Below are positions 55,444-62,945 of a DNA stretch of 64,000 bases, in pieces; the stretch's first letter is position 1, and every line of letters starts with the position of its first letter. Source of the DNA: Agrococcus sp. ProA11 (GTDB lineage: Bacteria; Actinomycetota; Actinomycetes; Actinomycetales; Microbacteriaceae); assembly GCF_039880525.1 (NCBI RefSeq), contig NZ_CP156989.1, positions 1,364,001 to 1,428,000 of the forward strand. The letters are read 5' to 3'. The translations under genes and the position numbers were made by a program. The notes beneath the pieces were generated by a model. That model did no database searches, was not told where the DNA came from, and saw nothing but the letters and a program-made list of their open reading frames with translations.

Positions 55444-56357
55444 GTGATCGATCCTGTCACCCGCACGCTGAGCGCGGCGCGGTCGATGCGCGCGTCGAGC
55501 CGCGTGACGCGGCCCGCGGGATCCCCGTCGATCTGCACGGGCAGCGGCCCATCCACCCAGCCGAGCGTCACGCGCCCGGCCGTGCGGTGCTGCAGGATGC
55601 CCTCCGCCCTGGCGATGCCGGCGCCGGCCGCCGCGATGCGGCCCCAGTGCGCGAGGCGCCGGGGGCTGACCGCCGCGATGTGCAGCAGCCCATCGTCCAG
55701 ACGGGTGCCGGGCAGCACCTGGAAGCCTGCGGGGATGCGCGCAGCGTTGTGCACGAGCACGCTCCACGCGTGCGTCGACTCCACGGGGCTGCCGTCGAGC
55801 CTGCCGCGCACGGCGAAGCTCGGGCTGCCGAGTCGGCGCGCACCGAGCGCGATGTAGGAGGCCCAGCCGAGGCGTCGCTTGCCGAGCAGCGACGCGGCCT
55901 CGACCGCGAGCGCGTCATTGCCGACGCCAACCACGACGAGGAATGCGCGCTCGGGCTCGGGGCCGTCGTCGCCGCGGGTGAGCGTGACGCGGCCGACGTC
56001 GACGGACGTCACGGCGCCGTCGACCGCGGCGCGCGCGGCGGCGCGTGGGTCGCGCAGCGGCAGCCCGAGGTTCCTGGCGAAGAGGTTCGCCGTGCCCGCC
56101 GGCATGATGCCGAGCGGCACAGCGCCGCGCGCGAGCTCGGCAGCCACGTCACGGACCGTGCCGTCGCCGCCGACCGCGACCACCGCATCCGCGCCGTCCC
56201 GCAGCGCCTGGCGAGCCTGCGGGCCGCCGGTCTCGGCGACCGTCGTCGCGATCACGCGGGCATCCGCGCCGGCGGCGGCCGCTTCGCGCAGCACGGCGTC
56301 GACGGCGCGGTCGAAGCCGCGCGCGGTGGGATTGCCGATGACGGCGAGCGAGGCCAC
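55440..56357 (-). CDS. Diacylglycerol/lipid kinase family protein
   Basis: Probably phosphorylates diacylglycerol or a related lipid. With GTG 56357 it has 305 residues. Seen: VIGNPTARGFDRAVDAVL near residues 6-23, VAVGGDGTVRDVAAEL (the GGDGT nucleotide motif), GIMPAGTANLFARNLGL, and the C-terminal beta-sandwich (VQIDGDPAG). TACGCT (56364-56369, minus strand) ends 6 bases before this GTG. It is first of two overlapping genes; the second is the App1-like phosphatase. Confidence 0.87.
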   Translation of the reverse strand: MASLAVIGNPTARGFDRAVDAVLREAAAAGADARVIATTVAETGGPQARQALRDGADAVVAVGGDGTVRDVAAELARGAVPLGIMPAGTANLFARNLGLPLRDPRAAARAAVDGAVTSVDVGRVTLTRGDDGPEPERAFLVVVGVGNDALAVEAASLLGKRRLGWASYIALGARRLGSPSFAVRGRLDGSPVESTHAWSVLVHNAARIPAGFQVLPGTRLDDGLLHIAAVSPRRLAHWGRIAAAGAGIARAEGILQHRTAGRVTLGWVDGPLPVQIDGDPAGRVTRLDARIDRAALSVRVTGSIT

Positions 56358-56395
56358 CTCGTCAGCGTAGCCGCGGGGGCTCGCGGAACCCCGCT

Positions 56396-57505
56396 TCAGG
56401 GCATCGCGGGGCGCAGCGAGAGGAAGCCCGCGAGTCTCGCGACCTCGTCTGCGACCGCGTCCTGCAAGCCCGTGCGCGGCTCGACGTCCCAGTGGATGCG
56501 ATGCACGAGCAGCGCTCCGAGCTCGCGGTCGGCCTTCACATCGACCTTGCCGACGAGCGCGTCGCCGTCCAGGATCGGCAGCGCGAACGCACCCCACCGG
56601 CGCTTGGCGGCGGGCGTGTACTGCTCGAGCGCGTAGTCGAACCGCCACAGCTGGCGCATGCGGGTGCGATCGGCGATGAGACGGTCGAGCGGCGAGAGCA
56701 GCGCGACGCGGCCGGCGAAGTGCTCTGCGCTCGCGTCGGGATCCAACCGCCATGCGCCGCGCACGCCCTCGACGCGCACCGGAACACCGACGTCGTCGAG
56801 ATGCGTTGCGCGGGCGATGCCGCAGGCGCGCAGCCAGCGCTGCCTCCAGATGCGCCAGGCGTCGTCGAGCGGCTCGGGGTCGATCGCCGGCAGCACGTGC
56901 GCTGCGAGATCCCAGACCCTCGCCGTGCCGACGCGCTCGGCGACGACCACCTCACCGAGGATCTGCAGCAGCTCGAGCATCATGGCCACGTTCCGGTCGG
57001 TGTTCCAGCCGCTCGAGCGGTACGGCACATCGGCGGCATCGTCGATGGCGGCCTGGGGCAGCGGTCCCTCTGCGCGCAACTGCTCGAGCACGCGCTCGCG
57101 GAACGGGCCGTTCGCCTCCAGCCACTCACGGGCGTGGACGTGGATGGACGCCGGATCGCGGCCGATGGCGGTCAGCCACGGCAGGTCGACCGTGGCACGC
57201 AGGCCGATCGCCCACGCCTCCATCGGATGCCGATGGGGGCCGAGATGCTCGACGAGCGTCAGCTCGCGCTCGACCGCGCGGCGCACGTCGTCGTAGCCCA
57301 GAGCGGGGATCCGCGTGTGCGCGATGTGCTCCGCCGACGGCGCGACGATCTCCGTCGGGTTCAACGGCAGCAGCGTCAGCTGTGCGACGAGCTCCGGCAG
57401 GTCGCCGGCGTCGCGTCCGAGCGCGCTCGCATCCAGCCATTGCGCGCGCACGGCGATGCGGCGAGCCGCCTCGATGGAGATGGTGCGCATCCCGCTGGGA
57501 TCCAT
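56396..57505 (-). CDS. Winged-helix protein of the YcaQ/AlkX DNA glycosylase family
   Basis: A 369-residue HTH_42 protein. The N-terminal SIEAARRIAVRAQWLD and LTLLPLNPTEIVAPSAEHIA regions and the C-terminal GDALVGKVDVKADRELGALL fit the YcaQ family, which unhooks DNA interstrand crosslinks or protects antibiotic producers. YcaQ's QxQ active-site loop is here LTLLPLN, so the glycosylase activity is doubtful. ATG 57505 is 6 bases after TACCAT (57512-57517, minus strand). Confidence 0.8.
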   Translation of the reverse strand: MDPSGMRTISIEAARRIAVRAQWLDASALGRDAGDLPELVAQLTLLPLNPTEIVAPSAEHIAHTRIPALGYDDVRRAVERELTLVEHLGPHRHPMEAWAIGLRATVDLPWLTAIGRDPASIHVHAREWLEANGPFRERVLEQLRAEGPLPQAAIDDAADVPYRSSGWNTDRNVAMMLELLQILGEVVVAERVGTARVWDLAAHVLPAIDPEPLDDAWRIWRQRWLRACGIARATHLDDVGVPVRVEGVRGAWRLDPDASAEHFAGRVALLSPLDRLIADRTRMRQLWRFDYALEQYTPAAKRRWGAFALPILDGDALVGKVDVKADRELGALLVHRIHWDVEPRTGLQDAVADEVARLAGFLSLRPAMP

Positions 57506-57612
57506 CTCGCGATGGTACGCCGGGCATGGGCGCAGCGCTGGCCTGACAGGAGTAGCGCTCGCCTGACACGGTGGAGCGCGGGAACGCACGTGATCGGTGC
57601 CAGAATTGCGCC

Positions 57613-58668
57613 ATGTCTGCCACGCCCCGTCACCTCGAGACCGTCACCGTGACTGCGGGGCGCCCAGCGCACGTGCCCGGCGCGCCGATGAACGAGCCCG
57701 TGACCTTCGCGAGCTCGTTCGTGGCCGGCGGCGCGCTCGAGTACGCGCGCTACGGGAACCCGTCCTGGACGGCGCTCGAGGATGCGCTCGGCGCGCTCGA
57801 GGGCGGCGAGTGCATCTCGTTCGCGAGCGGGATGGCGGCGGTGAGCGCGGTGCTCGCGCAGGTGCCGGTCGGGGGAGCGGTCGTGGTCGCGCGGCACTCG
57901 TACCAGCACACGCTCGCGCTGCTCGACGACGGCGCCAGCAGTCAGCGGTTCGAGGTGCGCCGCGTCGACGTCGCGGATGCGGCAGCGGTCGAGGCGGCCC
58001 TGCCGGGTGCGGCGATGGTGTGGCTGGAGTCGCCGACGAATCCGGCACTCGAGGTCGCGGACATCGCACGACTGACCACGGCAGCGCGCGCGGCCGGCGT
58101 TGTCAGCGTCGTCGACAACACCTTTGCATCACCGCTGCTGCAGCGCCCGCTCGAACTCGGCGCCGACGTCGTCGTGCATTCGGCGACGAAGCTCATCGCC
58201 GGTCACAGCGACGCCGTGCTGGGCGCGGTCGTGACCGGTCAGGGAGAACTCGCCGAGCGCATCCGTCACCATCGCGGCCTGCACGGCGCGATCCCCGGAC
58301 CCATGGAGGCCTTCCTCACGCTGCGCGGGCTCCGCACGCTCTCCGTGCGACTCGAGCGAGCGGAGGCGAACGCGCGCGAGCTCGCGAGCAGGTTGGCGGA
58401 CGCTCCCGGTGTGCTCGAGGTGCGCGACCCCGGCTTCGGCACGGTGCTCGCGATCGTGCTCGCCGATGCCGCCGCCGCGGACCGGCTGGTGGAGCGGGTG
58501 CAGCTGTGGATCCCGGCGACGAGTCTCGGGGGAGTGGAGTCGACGCTCGAGCGCCGCCGCCGCTGGGCCACGGAGGCGCCGACCATCCCCGAGGGACTCA
58601 TCCGCCTCTCAGTCGGCATCGAGCACATCGACGATCTCGCCGACGATCTGCTGGGCGCACTCGGCTGA
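57613..58668 (+). CDS. Cystathionine gamma-synthase/lyase-like PLP enzyme
   Basis: A fold-type I enzyme of the Cys/Met metabolism family, 351 residues, shorter than the usual 380-400. Seen: the YARYGNPSWTALEDALGALE loop near 38-57, SFASGMAAVSAVLA, SVVDNTFASPLLQRPL, and PLP lysine Lys193 in HSATKLIAGHSD. The reaction (cystathionine synthase, lyase or O-acetylhomoserine sulfhydrylase) cannot be decided. CAGAAT (57601-57606), 6 bases, ATG gives a leaderless layout. The YcaQ-like gene diverges upstream. Confidence 0.85.
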   Translation: MSATPRHLETVTVTAGRPAHVPGAPMNEPVTFASSFVAGGALEYARYGNPSWTALEDALGALEGGECISFASGMAAVSAVLAQVPVGGAVVVARHSYQHTLALLDDGASSQRFEVRRVDVADAAAVEAALPGAAMVWLESPTNPALEVADIARLTTAARAAGVVSVVDNTFASPLLQRPLELGADVVVHSATKLIAGHSDAVLGAVVTGQGELAERIRHHRGLHGAIPGPMEAFLTLRGLRTLSVRLERAEANARELASRLADAPGVLEVRDPGFGTVLAIVLADAAAADRLVERVQLWIPATSLGGVESTLERRRRWATEAPTIPEGLIRLSVGIEHIDDLADDLLGALG

Positions 58669-58670
58669 GA

Positions 58671-58997
58671 TCAGCGCGCGCGCAGCTCCCGCACCGAGAG
58701 CACCGGCGCTGCGACGGCGCTCCAGCTCGCCGCCTCCGACGGCGTCTCCCGGGTGGCGTCGTCCTGCACCGCGCGCTTCGCGTCGGCGAGCAGCGCGTGG
58801 CGACCGAGGCTCACACCGTCGCCATTGACGGCGACGTGGGCGTCGATGCTCAGCTCGACGAAGCCGAGGAAGCGCACGCCCTCAGCGTCGAGGCTCGACG
58901 CGACCCAGAGGTCGCTACTGGGCGAGGTCCACGTCACGTGGGTCGCCGACGCCGTGGCGTCGGAGGAGACGCTCTGGGAGATCAGGGTCTGGGACAT
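58671..58997 (-). CDS. Hypothetical protein, likely MarR-controlled
   Basis: A 108-residue protein I do not recognise. It has mixed polar composition (SQSVSSDATASATHVTWTSP, then LWVASSLDAEGVRFLGFVEL), no membrane segment, no cysteine and no signal peptide. ATG 58997 is chosen for GGAGGAG just upstream; the frame also opens at 59015. Its promoter side holds an imperfect palindrome shared with the divergent marR gene. Confidence 0.65.
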   Translation of the reverse strand: MSQTLISQSVSSDATASATHVTWTSPSSDLWVASSLDAEGVRFLGFVELSIDAHVAVNGDGVSLGRHALLADAKRAVQDDATRETPSEAASWSAVAAPVLSVRELRAR

Positions 58998-59020
58998 GCG
59001 TGGCTCCTCCATCATTGGTT

Positions 59021-59037
59021 AGTTTGACGATCGAACT
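59021..59037. promoter_or_regulatory. Candidate MarR operator
   Basis: AGTTTGACGATCGAACT, a 17-bp imperfect palindrome (6 of 8 half-site positions match) in the 101 bases between the divergent hypothetical and marR genes. MarR-family proteins commonly bind 16-20 bp palindromes in such gaps. Confidence 0.55.
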
Positions 59038-59098
59038 GTATCATGGCGAAACGATAGGGTAGCAACATCCAGCGCGACGAATCCGGAAGGGGGCAGCG

Positions 59099-59638
59099 AT
59101 GCAGACTGCGATCGATGGCCACGCCAGCAGTTCCGGCTACTGGTATCCCGACCACGGGGTTCCCTCGAGCGTCGACGTGCTGAACCTGCTGCGGCGATAT
59201 CGTGCCGCTGAGTCGTCGATGCGCAAGCGCACGCGGTCGTCGATGGGCATGGGCGAGACCGACCTGCTCGCGCTGCGGCGCCTGCTGCAGGCCCAGCGGC
59301 GCGGCGAGCTCATGCGTCAGCGCGATCTCGCTGCTGCACTGCATCTGGCGTCGCCATCGGTGACAGCCCTGGTCGATCGCCTCGTCAAGAGCGGGCACGT
59401 GCGACGCGAGCCGCACCCGGAGGATCGCCGAGCGACGATCGTTGTGCCGACCACCGAGACCGATCACGAGGTGCGTGCGACGCTCGGCCCGATGCATCGG
59501 CGGATGATCGACGTCATCGACAGCATGGACGACGACGAGCGACGTGCTGTCGCTCGGTTCCTGGACGGGATGTCCGAGGCGGTCGAGCAGGTGGACGCGC
59601 ACGAAGTGCCTGGCGTTCCGCCTGCGCGCGGGCGGTGA
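59099..59638 (+). CDS. MarR-family transcriptional regulator
   Basis: A 179-residue regulator. The winged helix is visible as ETDLLALRRLLQAQRRGELM, RQRDLAAALHLASPSVTALVDRL and the wing GHVRREPHPEDRRATIVVPT (about 50-120), flanked by helices for dimerisation. A 40-residue extension precedes the core. The ligand is unknown. GAAGGGGG lies before the ATG. It is probably autoregulated together with the divergent small gene through the palindrome at 59021. It is the last gene before the change in sequence character. Confidence 0.88.
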   Translation: MQTAIDGHASSSGYWYPDHGVPSSVDVLNLLRRYRAAESSMRKRTRSSMGMGETDLLALRRLLQAQRRGELMRQRDLAAALHLASPSVTALVDRLVKSGHVRREPHPEDRRATIVVPTTETDHEVRATLGPMHRRMIDVIDSMDDDERRAVARFLDGMSEAVEQVDAHEVPGVPPARGR

Positions 59639-59840
59639 CGCTCCGGTCGCCGCAGGCCCTCATCTGCACTCACAGCAAAGCGCCGATAATGCACATTATG
59701 TCGGATCGAAGTGGGTAGTACCCCTACTCGCACGGTTGGTATCACTCCCCGCCCGTGACGCTCACTCCCCGAGAATCATGGCCTGACCGGTGGTTTCTCC
59801 CGCGCGGCACGATACGGGCCACAACAAACGGCTCGCGACG

Positions 59841-59861
59841 TGTTGCATCAGATGCATCAAT
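59841..59861. repeat. Palindromic 21-bp site, copy 1
   Basis: TGTTGCATCAGATGCATCAAT. Half-sites GCATC and GATGC flank a central base. It matches the site at 59896-59916 in 20 of 21 positions. Looks like a protein-binding site (repressor or partition type). Confidence 0.7.
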
Positions 59862-59895
59862 TGGAGTGGGCGCTGACCGGTGATTTCGTCCCGAG

Positions 59896-59916
59896 TGTTG
59901 CATCTGATGCATCAAT
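59896..59916. repeat. Palindromic 21-bp site, copy 2
   Basis: TGTTGCATCTGATGCATCAAT, starting 55 bases after copy 1 and differing only at the central base. Confidence 0.7.
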
Positions 59917-59936
59917 GGTGCATTTTTTGCACCATT
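59914..59936. terminator. AT-rich hairpin with T loop
   Basis: AATGGTGCA, loop TTTTT, TGCACCATT: a perfect 9-bp stem overlapping the end of palindrome copy 2. Could be a terminator or part of a larger recognition site; no gene ends close by except dsbA-like, 160 bases away on the minus strand. Confidence 0.4.
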
Positions 59937-60097
59937 CCGTAATCCCTGATCCGCGCCGCCGGCGGCACAACATCCTCCGCTGGCTACGCCGCCGGGCACC
60001 ACGGCGCTCCGGCAGCCGCCCCCGCAGAGATTCGTCACGGAGTTCGCTACGCGAGTTGCTAGTGCCTCCAGACCCATTCACCTCGTGCCGGGATCGC

Positions 60098-60817
60098 CTA
60101 CCCCGCCAGCGCCGCCTGGATCGCCGTCTCGATGTCGCTCTCCTGCGACAGCTCGAGCCGCTCCCCGTCCACGAAGATCGTCGGCGTTCGATCGACGCCG
60201 AGTGCGACGCCGGCCTGAAAGTCCTGCTCGACGCGAGCCAACGTGGCGGGGTCCGCGACGCCGGCGTCATATGCGGCCATATCGAGGCCGAGCTCCTGCG
60301 CGTAGCCGCGGAAACGGTCGGCCTCGGACTCCCGCCCCTCGCCCCACTCCGATTGCGTCTCGAACATGCGCTGATACATCGCCTCGAACGCGCCCTGCTG
60401 AGCGGCCGCCTCAACGGCGACCGCTGCGTTACCGGAATTGAAATGACCTGGCAGCGGAAAGTACCGAACGGCGAACGTCACCTCGCCGTCGTACTCCTCG
60501 CGTAGCCCTTCCATCGTGGGGTACACGGCGCCACACACTTCGCACTCGAAGTCGAGGAATTCGACCACCACCGGAGCATCCGGACCCGCGTCGTTCAGGA
60601 TGTGCGTCGATTCGTCCACCAGCGGCGGCAGCGCAGACGGCGACGCAGTCGAGTCGGGCGATTCCTCCGTCGCAGGGGACGAGCCGCTGCTCTCCCAGGG
60701 TCGGACGACGAGCAGCATTGCAGCGACGAGGATCGCTGCGGCTATGGCGATGATCGAGATTACGGCGACGGGGCGGGTAGGCACTCTCCTCACTTTACCG
60801 TCGACTCGTGCGCGCAT
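60098..60817 (-). CDS. DsbA-like thioredoxin-fold membrane protein
   Basis: Membrane-anchored thiol-disulfide oxidoreductase of 239 residues. A basic N-terminus and one helix (about 17-39) lead to a Ser/Pro/Glu-rich linker, then a DsbA/DSBA-like domain with ECEVCGAVYP (Cys92, Cys95) and the cis-proline in RTPTIFVDG. Start ATG 60817 is uncertain; GTG 60784 is a shorter option. It follows cadD by 17 bases, in the same operon. It probably keeps thiols of exported proteins correct under metal stress, which is inference. Confidence 0.85.
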   Translation of the reverse strand: MRARVDGKVRRVPTRPVAVISIIAIAAAILVAAMLLVVRPWESSGSSPATEESPDSTASPSALPPLVDESTHILNDAGPDAPVVVEFLDFECEVCGAVYPTMEGLREEYDGEVTFAVRYFPLPGHFNSGNAAVAVEAAAQQGAFEAMYQRMFETQSEWGEGRESEADRFRGYAQELGLDMAAYDAGVADPATLARVEQDFQAGVALGVDRTPTIFVDGERLELSQESDIETAIQAALAG

Positions 60818-60834
60818 GACGCGCAGTTGGAACG

Positions 60835-61440
60835 TCAGAGCCCGAATACCCCGCCGCTGATCAGGATGAAGATGCCGAGGCCGATCAGCACGATCGGGAA
60901 CAGGATGTGCTCCCAGCGCTCCAGGACCTCCGCGATCGGGCGTCGCGTGGCGATGAACTTGGCCGCCATCACCAGGACCGCGACGAGCGCGAGGAACACG
61001 ACGCAGTACGCGACCACGGCAGCCGGTCCCACACTGAGGAAGACGGGGACGTAGATACCGATGTTGTCCCCTCCGTTCGCGAAGGTGACCCAGGCGACGA
61101 CCCAGACGGCGACCTTCTTGCCTTCGATCTTGGCCTCATCATCATCGTCGTCGTCGTGGCGGCCGCTCCATGCTTGCCAAGCGGCCCAGAGCCCCAATCC
61201 CAAGGGGATCAGGCCGAAGTAGGGGGTGACCTCAGGAGGCAGGAACGCACCAGCACCGAGCGATACGAGCACGGCCGCGGCGAGGATGCCTGCGAATCCC
61301 ACGTACTGACCGACCAGGATCCGGACCGTCGTGCCTCGTTGCCCCGCACCGCGAGCGAAGAACAGCGAGAGCACGATGATGTCGTCGATGTTCGTGACGA
61401 GGAACAGTCCGATGGCTTGCAGGACGGAGACGACGATCAT
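60835..61440 (-). CDS. cadD: CadD-family cadmium resistance transporter
   Basis: A LysE-superfamily membrane transporter of 201 residues linked to cadmium resistance by efflux or binding. Seen: LFLVTNIDDIIVLSLFFARG at 12-31, with the TNIDD pair; ANGGDNIGIYVPVF at 121-134; about six helices; and a His-Asp6 tract (95-101) in the middle loop. ATG 61440 overlaps the cmtR stop (ATGA), so the repressor and transporter are translated together. Confidence 0.9.
   Translation of the reverse strand: MIVVSVLQAIGLFLVTNIDDIIVLSLFFARGAGQRGTTVRILVGQYVGFAGILAAAVLVSLGAGAFLPPEVTPYFGLIPLGLGLWAAWQAWSGRHDDDDDDEAKIEGKKVAVWVVAWVTFANGGDNIGIYVPVFLSVGPAAVVAYCVVFLALVAVLVMAAKFIATRRPIAEVLERWEHILFPIVLIGLGIFILISGGVFGL
61138..61155 (-). 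repeat. Aspartate-codon microsatellite inside cadD
   Basis: Three GAC and three GAT codons in a row, encoding Asp96-Asp101 after His95, in the loop between the two halves of CadD. Confidence 0.8.
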
Positions 61441-61796
61441 GCGTTCGCCTCCGCCGTACTGCATCCCGGAAGCGCGCAGGAGGTGTCGATGCACTCGGCC
61501 GCATGGTCCACGGCCAGCGTGGTGTCCAGCAGCGCCGTCAGCGCACGCGTGAGCCGCGCATCCGCGACCTCGTACCGGGTTCGGCACCCCTCGGGTTCGG
61601 TCACGACGATGCCGCAGTCGCGAAGGCACGCGAGGTGGTTGGAGACGTTGGATGGGCTGAGGTCCAGCTCGCGGGCGAGTGCCGCCGGATAGATGGGGCC
61701 TTCAAGCAGGGTCATGAGGATGCGTGAACGCGTCGGGTCGGCCATTGCTCGGCCGAGTCGGTTCATCACATCCAAGCGATCGGTAATAGTCAGCAC
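61437..61796 (-). CDS. cmtR: CmtR-type ArsR/SmtB metal repressor (copy 1)
   Basis: A 119-residue winged-helix repressor that senses Cd(II)/Pb(II). With GTG 61796 the known mycobacterial CmtR ligands fall at exactly the same numbers: Cys57 and Cys61 (HLACLRDCGIVV) and Cys102 (AAECIDTSC); Cys107 and Cys112 are extra. MNRLGRAMADPTRSRIL (11-27) opens the DNA-binding core. This start is favoured because TATATT (61803-61808, minus strand) ends 6 bases upstream and because copy 2 aligns from residue 1; a longer frame opens at ATG 61811. First gene of cmtR-cadD-dsbA. Confidence 0.93.
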   Translation of the reverse strand: MLTITDRLDVMNRLGRAMADPTRSRILMTLLEGPIYPAALARELDLSPSNVSNHLACLRDCGIVVTEPEGCRTRYEVADARLTRALTALLDTTLAVDHAAECIDTSCALPGCSTAEANA

Positions 61797-61802
61797 TCGA
61801 TG

Positions 61803-61808
61803 AATATA
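61803..61808 (-). promoter_or_regulatory. -10 box of cmtR copy 1
   Basis: TATATT on the minus strand, 6 bases before GTG 61796; predicts a leaderless cmtR-cadD-dsbA transcript. No perfect palindrome overlaps it, unlike copy 2. Confidence 0.55.
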
Positions 61809-61898
61809 CATGCCGCACTGTAGTCTCACCAATCGTCCACGTGCAGTCATGCCATGGGTGGATGCCCTCGTGCCGGTGCGCCGAAAACGGGGCCGAGG

Positions 61899-62573
61899 TC
61901 ACTCCTCGCGAGAGGAGGCCGCCGCGGAAGACGCGCTGCGCAGCTCGGATCGGTGGTTGCGGATGAGCTGGAGGATGCCGAGCCCGACGCCGATACCGAT
62001 AGCGATGTCGGCGACGTTCCCGATGAAGAGGTTTCCGTAGGCGAGGAGGTCGGTGACGTGGCCGATGCCGAACCCGGGTGGGGCGAAGAGGCGGTCGATG
62101 AGGTTGCCGATCGCTCCGCCCCAGACGAATCCGATGGCGATCGCCCACCCCTTGGACGGCGCGCGCGATGCGGCGTAGCACAGCCCGATCGTTGCCGCGG
62201 TCGAGAGCACGGTGAACACCCAGGTGCTGTTCGATCCGAAGGACATGATCGTGCCGGGATTGAATGCGAGCTGGAGGCCCAGCAGGTCGCCGATCAGTGG
62301 AATGCGCTCCTGCTCACTCAGTTGCGCGAGCGCCATGGCCTTCGTGCCCTGATCCACGACAGCCATGGTGAGCGCGATCAGCGATGCGACGGCCAGTGCC
62401 CGGCTCCGATCGCGCTTCGGCGTACGCCGCGCATCGGAGGACGAGGAGAGGTCTTGGCGATCTCGGGTCAGCGATAGTGGGCGCGGGGCAACATCCCGGG
62501 GTGCGGGAACGGGCGGCGGTATGGGCACGGAGTCAACGATCTGTTGGAGGACATTGCGGTGTATGGTCAGCAT
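61899..62573 (-). CDS. lspA: Signal peptidase II (lipoprotein signal peptidase)
   Basis: Aspartyl protease that removes lipoprotein signal peptides. The 224 residues have four membrane helices and both catalytic aspartates: Asp160 (AIGNLIDRLF) and Asp189 (IGNVADIAIG); QLAFNPGTIMSF (101-112) is the conserved first block. The N-terminal 55 residues, Pro- and Ser-rich, exceed the usual length and may reflect an upstream start. ATG 62573 lies in the centre of the operator palindrome. A metal-linked lspA copy is typical of resistance cassettes and is probably not the housekeeping one. Confidence 0.9.
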   Translation of the reverse strand: MLTIHRNVLQQIVDSVPIPPPVPAPRDVAPRPLSLTRDRQDLSSSSDARRTPKRDRSRALAVASLIALTMAVVDQGTKAMALAQLSEQERIPLIGDLLGLQLAFNPGTIMSFGSNSTWVFTVLSTAATIGLCYAASRAPSKGWAIAIGFVWGGAIGNLIDRLFAPPGFGIGHVTDLLAYGNLFIGNVADIAIGIGVGLGILQLIRNHRSELRSASSAAASSREE

Positions 62574-62582
62574 ATGCTGACC
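62565..62582. promoter_or_regulatory. Perfect 18-bp palindrome over both lspA and cmtR starts
   Basis: GGTCAGCATATGCTGACC. Its central CATATG supplies the ATG of lspA (62573, minus) and of the second cmtR (62574, plus). TATGGT (62562-62567) ends 6 bases before the cmtR ATG; on the other strand AAGGGT has the same spacing to the lspA ATG. A repressor bound here would cover both transcription starts; CmtR is the obvious candidate. Confidence 0.8.
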
Positions 62583-62945
62583 CTTGCCTCACGCGCCGAC
62601 GTGATGAACCGACTCGGTCGCGCGATGGCCGATCCGACGCGCTCCCGAATTCTCCTCGAGCTTCTCGACGCACCCGGATACCCGGCCCGATTGTCGGAGT
62701 CGCTGGGCTTGACCCGGACGAACGTCTCGAACCACCTCGCATGCCTGCGCGGCTGCGGCATCGTGATCACGACCCCGGAAGGGCGCCAGACCCGGTACGA
62801 GATCGCGGATCCACATCTGACCCGAGCGATCTCGATGCTCGTGGACACCGTGCTCGCCTACGACGACGGAGCACCCTGCACCGACGAGCACTGCGACGTG
62901 CCGTTCTGCTGCGACACCACGACCACAACGGGGGTCGCGGCGTGA
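62574..62945 (+). CDS. cmtR: CmtR-type ArsR/SmtB metal repressor (copy 2)
   Basis: A 123-residue paralogue of the repressor at 61437-61796, with near-identical core (DVMNRLGRAMADPTRSRIL at 9-27) and the same ligand set: Cys57, Cys61 (HLACLRGCGIVI) and Cys102 (APCTDEHC), plus Cys108, Cys113 and Cys114 in the tail. ATG 62574 is chosen from the TATGGT box 6 bases upstream and the alignment with copy 1; a longer frame opens at ATG 62544. Its stop overlaps the P-type ATPase start (GTGA). Probably represses itself and the ATPase. Confidence 0.93.
   Translation: MLTLASRADVMNRLGRAMADPTRSRILLELLDAPGYPARLSESLGLTRTNVSNHLACLRGCGIVITTPEGRQTRYEIADPHLTRAISMLVDTVLAYDDGAPCTDEHCDVPFCCDTTTTTGVAA

Larger units (their letters stand above)
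59639..60097. other. 459-base non-coding stretch at the edge of the metal-resistance module
   Basis: By eye, AT-richer than the chromosome to the left, especially 59680-59940. It holds two 21-bp near-identical palindromic sites and a T-loop hairpin (listed separately) and two copies of a TGACCGGTG(G/A)TTTC motif (59782 and 59873 areas). No gene, transposase or tRNA was recognised; a 111-codon minus-strand frame covers part of it but is not convincing. Confidence 0.6.

Noticed and set aside
59742-60077. A 111-codon minus-strand open frame in the gap before the dsbA-like gene
   Set aside because: It runs through the palindromic sites, repeats GRNHRS because of DNA repeats, has an odd Gly/Cys/Arg composition and no recognisable domain or ribosome site.
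61797-61811. ATG 61811 as the start of cmtR copy 1
   Set aside because: It adds five residues that copy 2 and mycobacterial CmtR lack and shifts the ligand cysteines off positions 57, 61 and 102; GTG 61796 fits the -10 spacing better.
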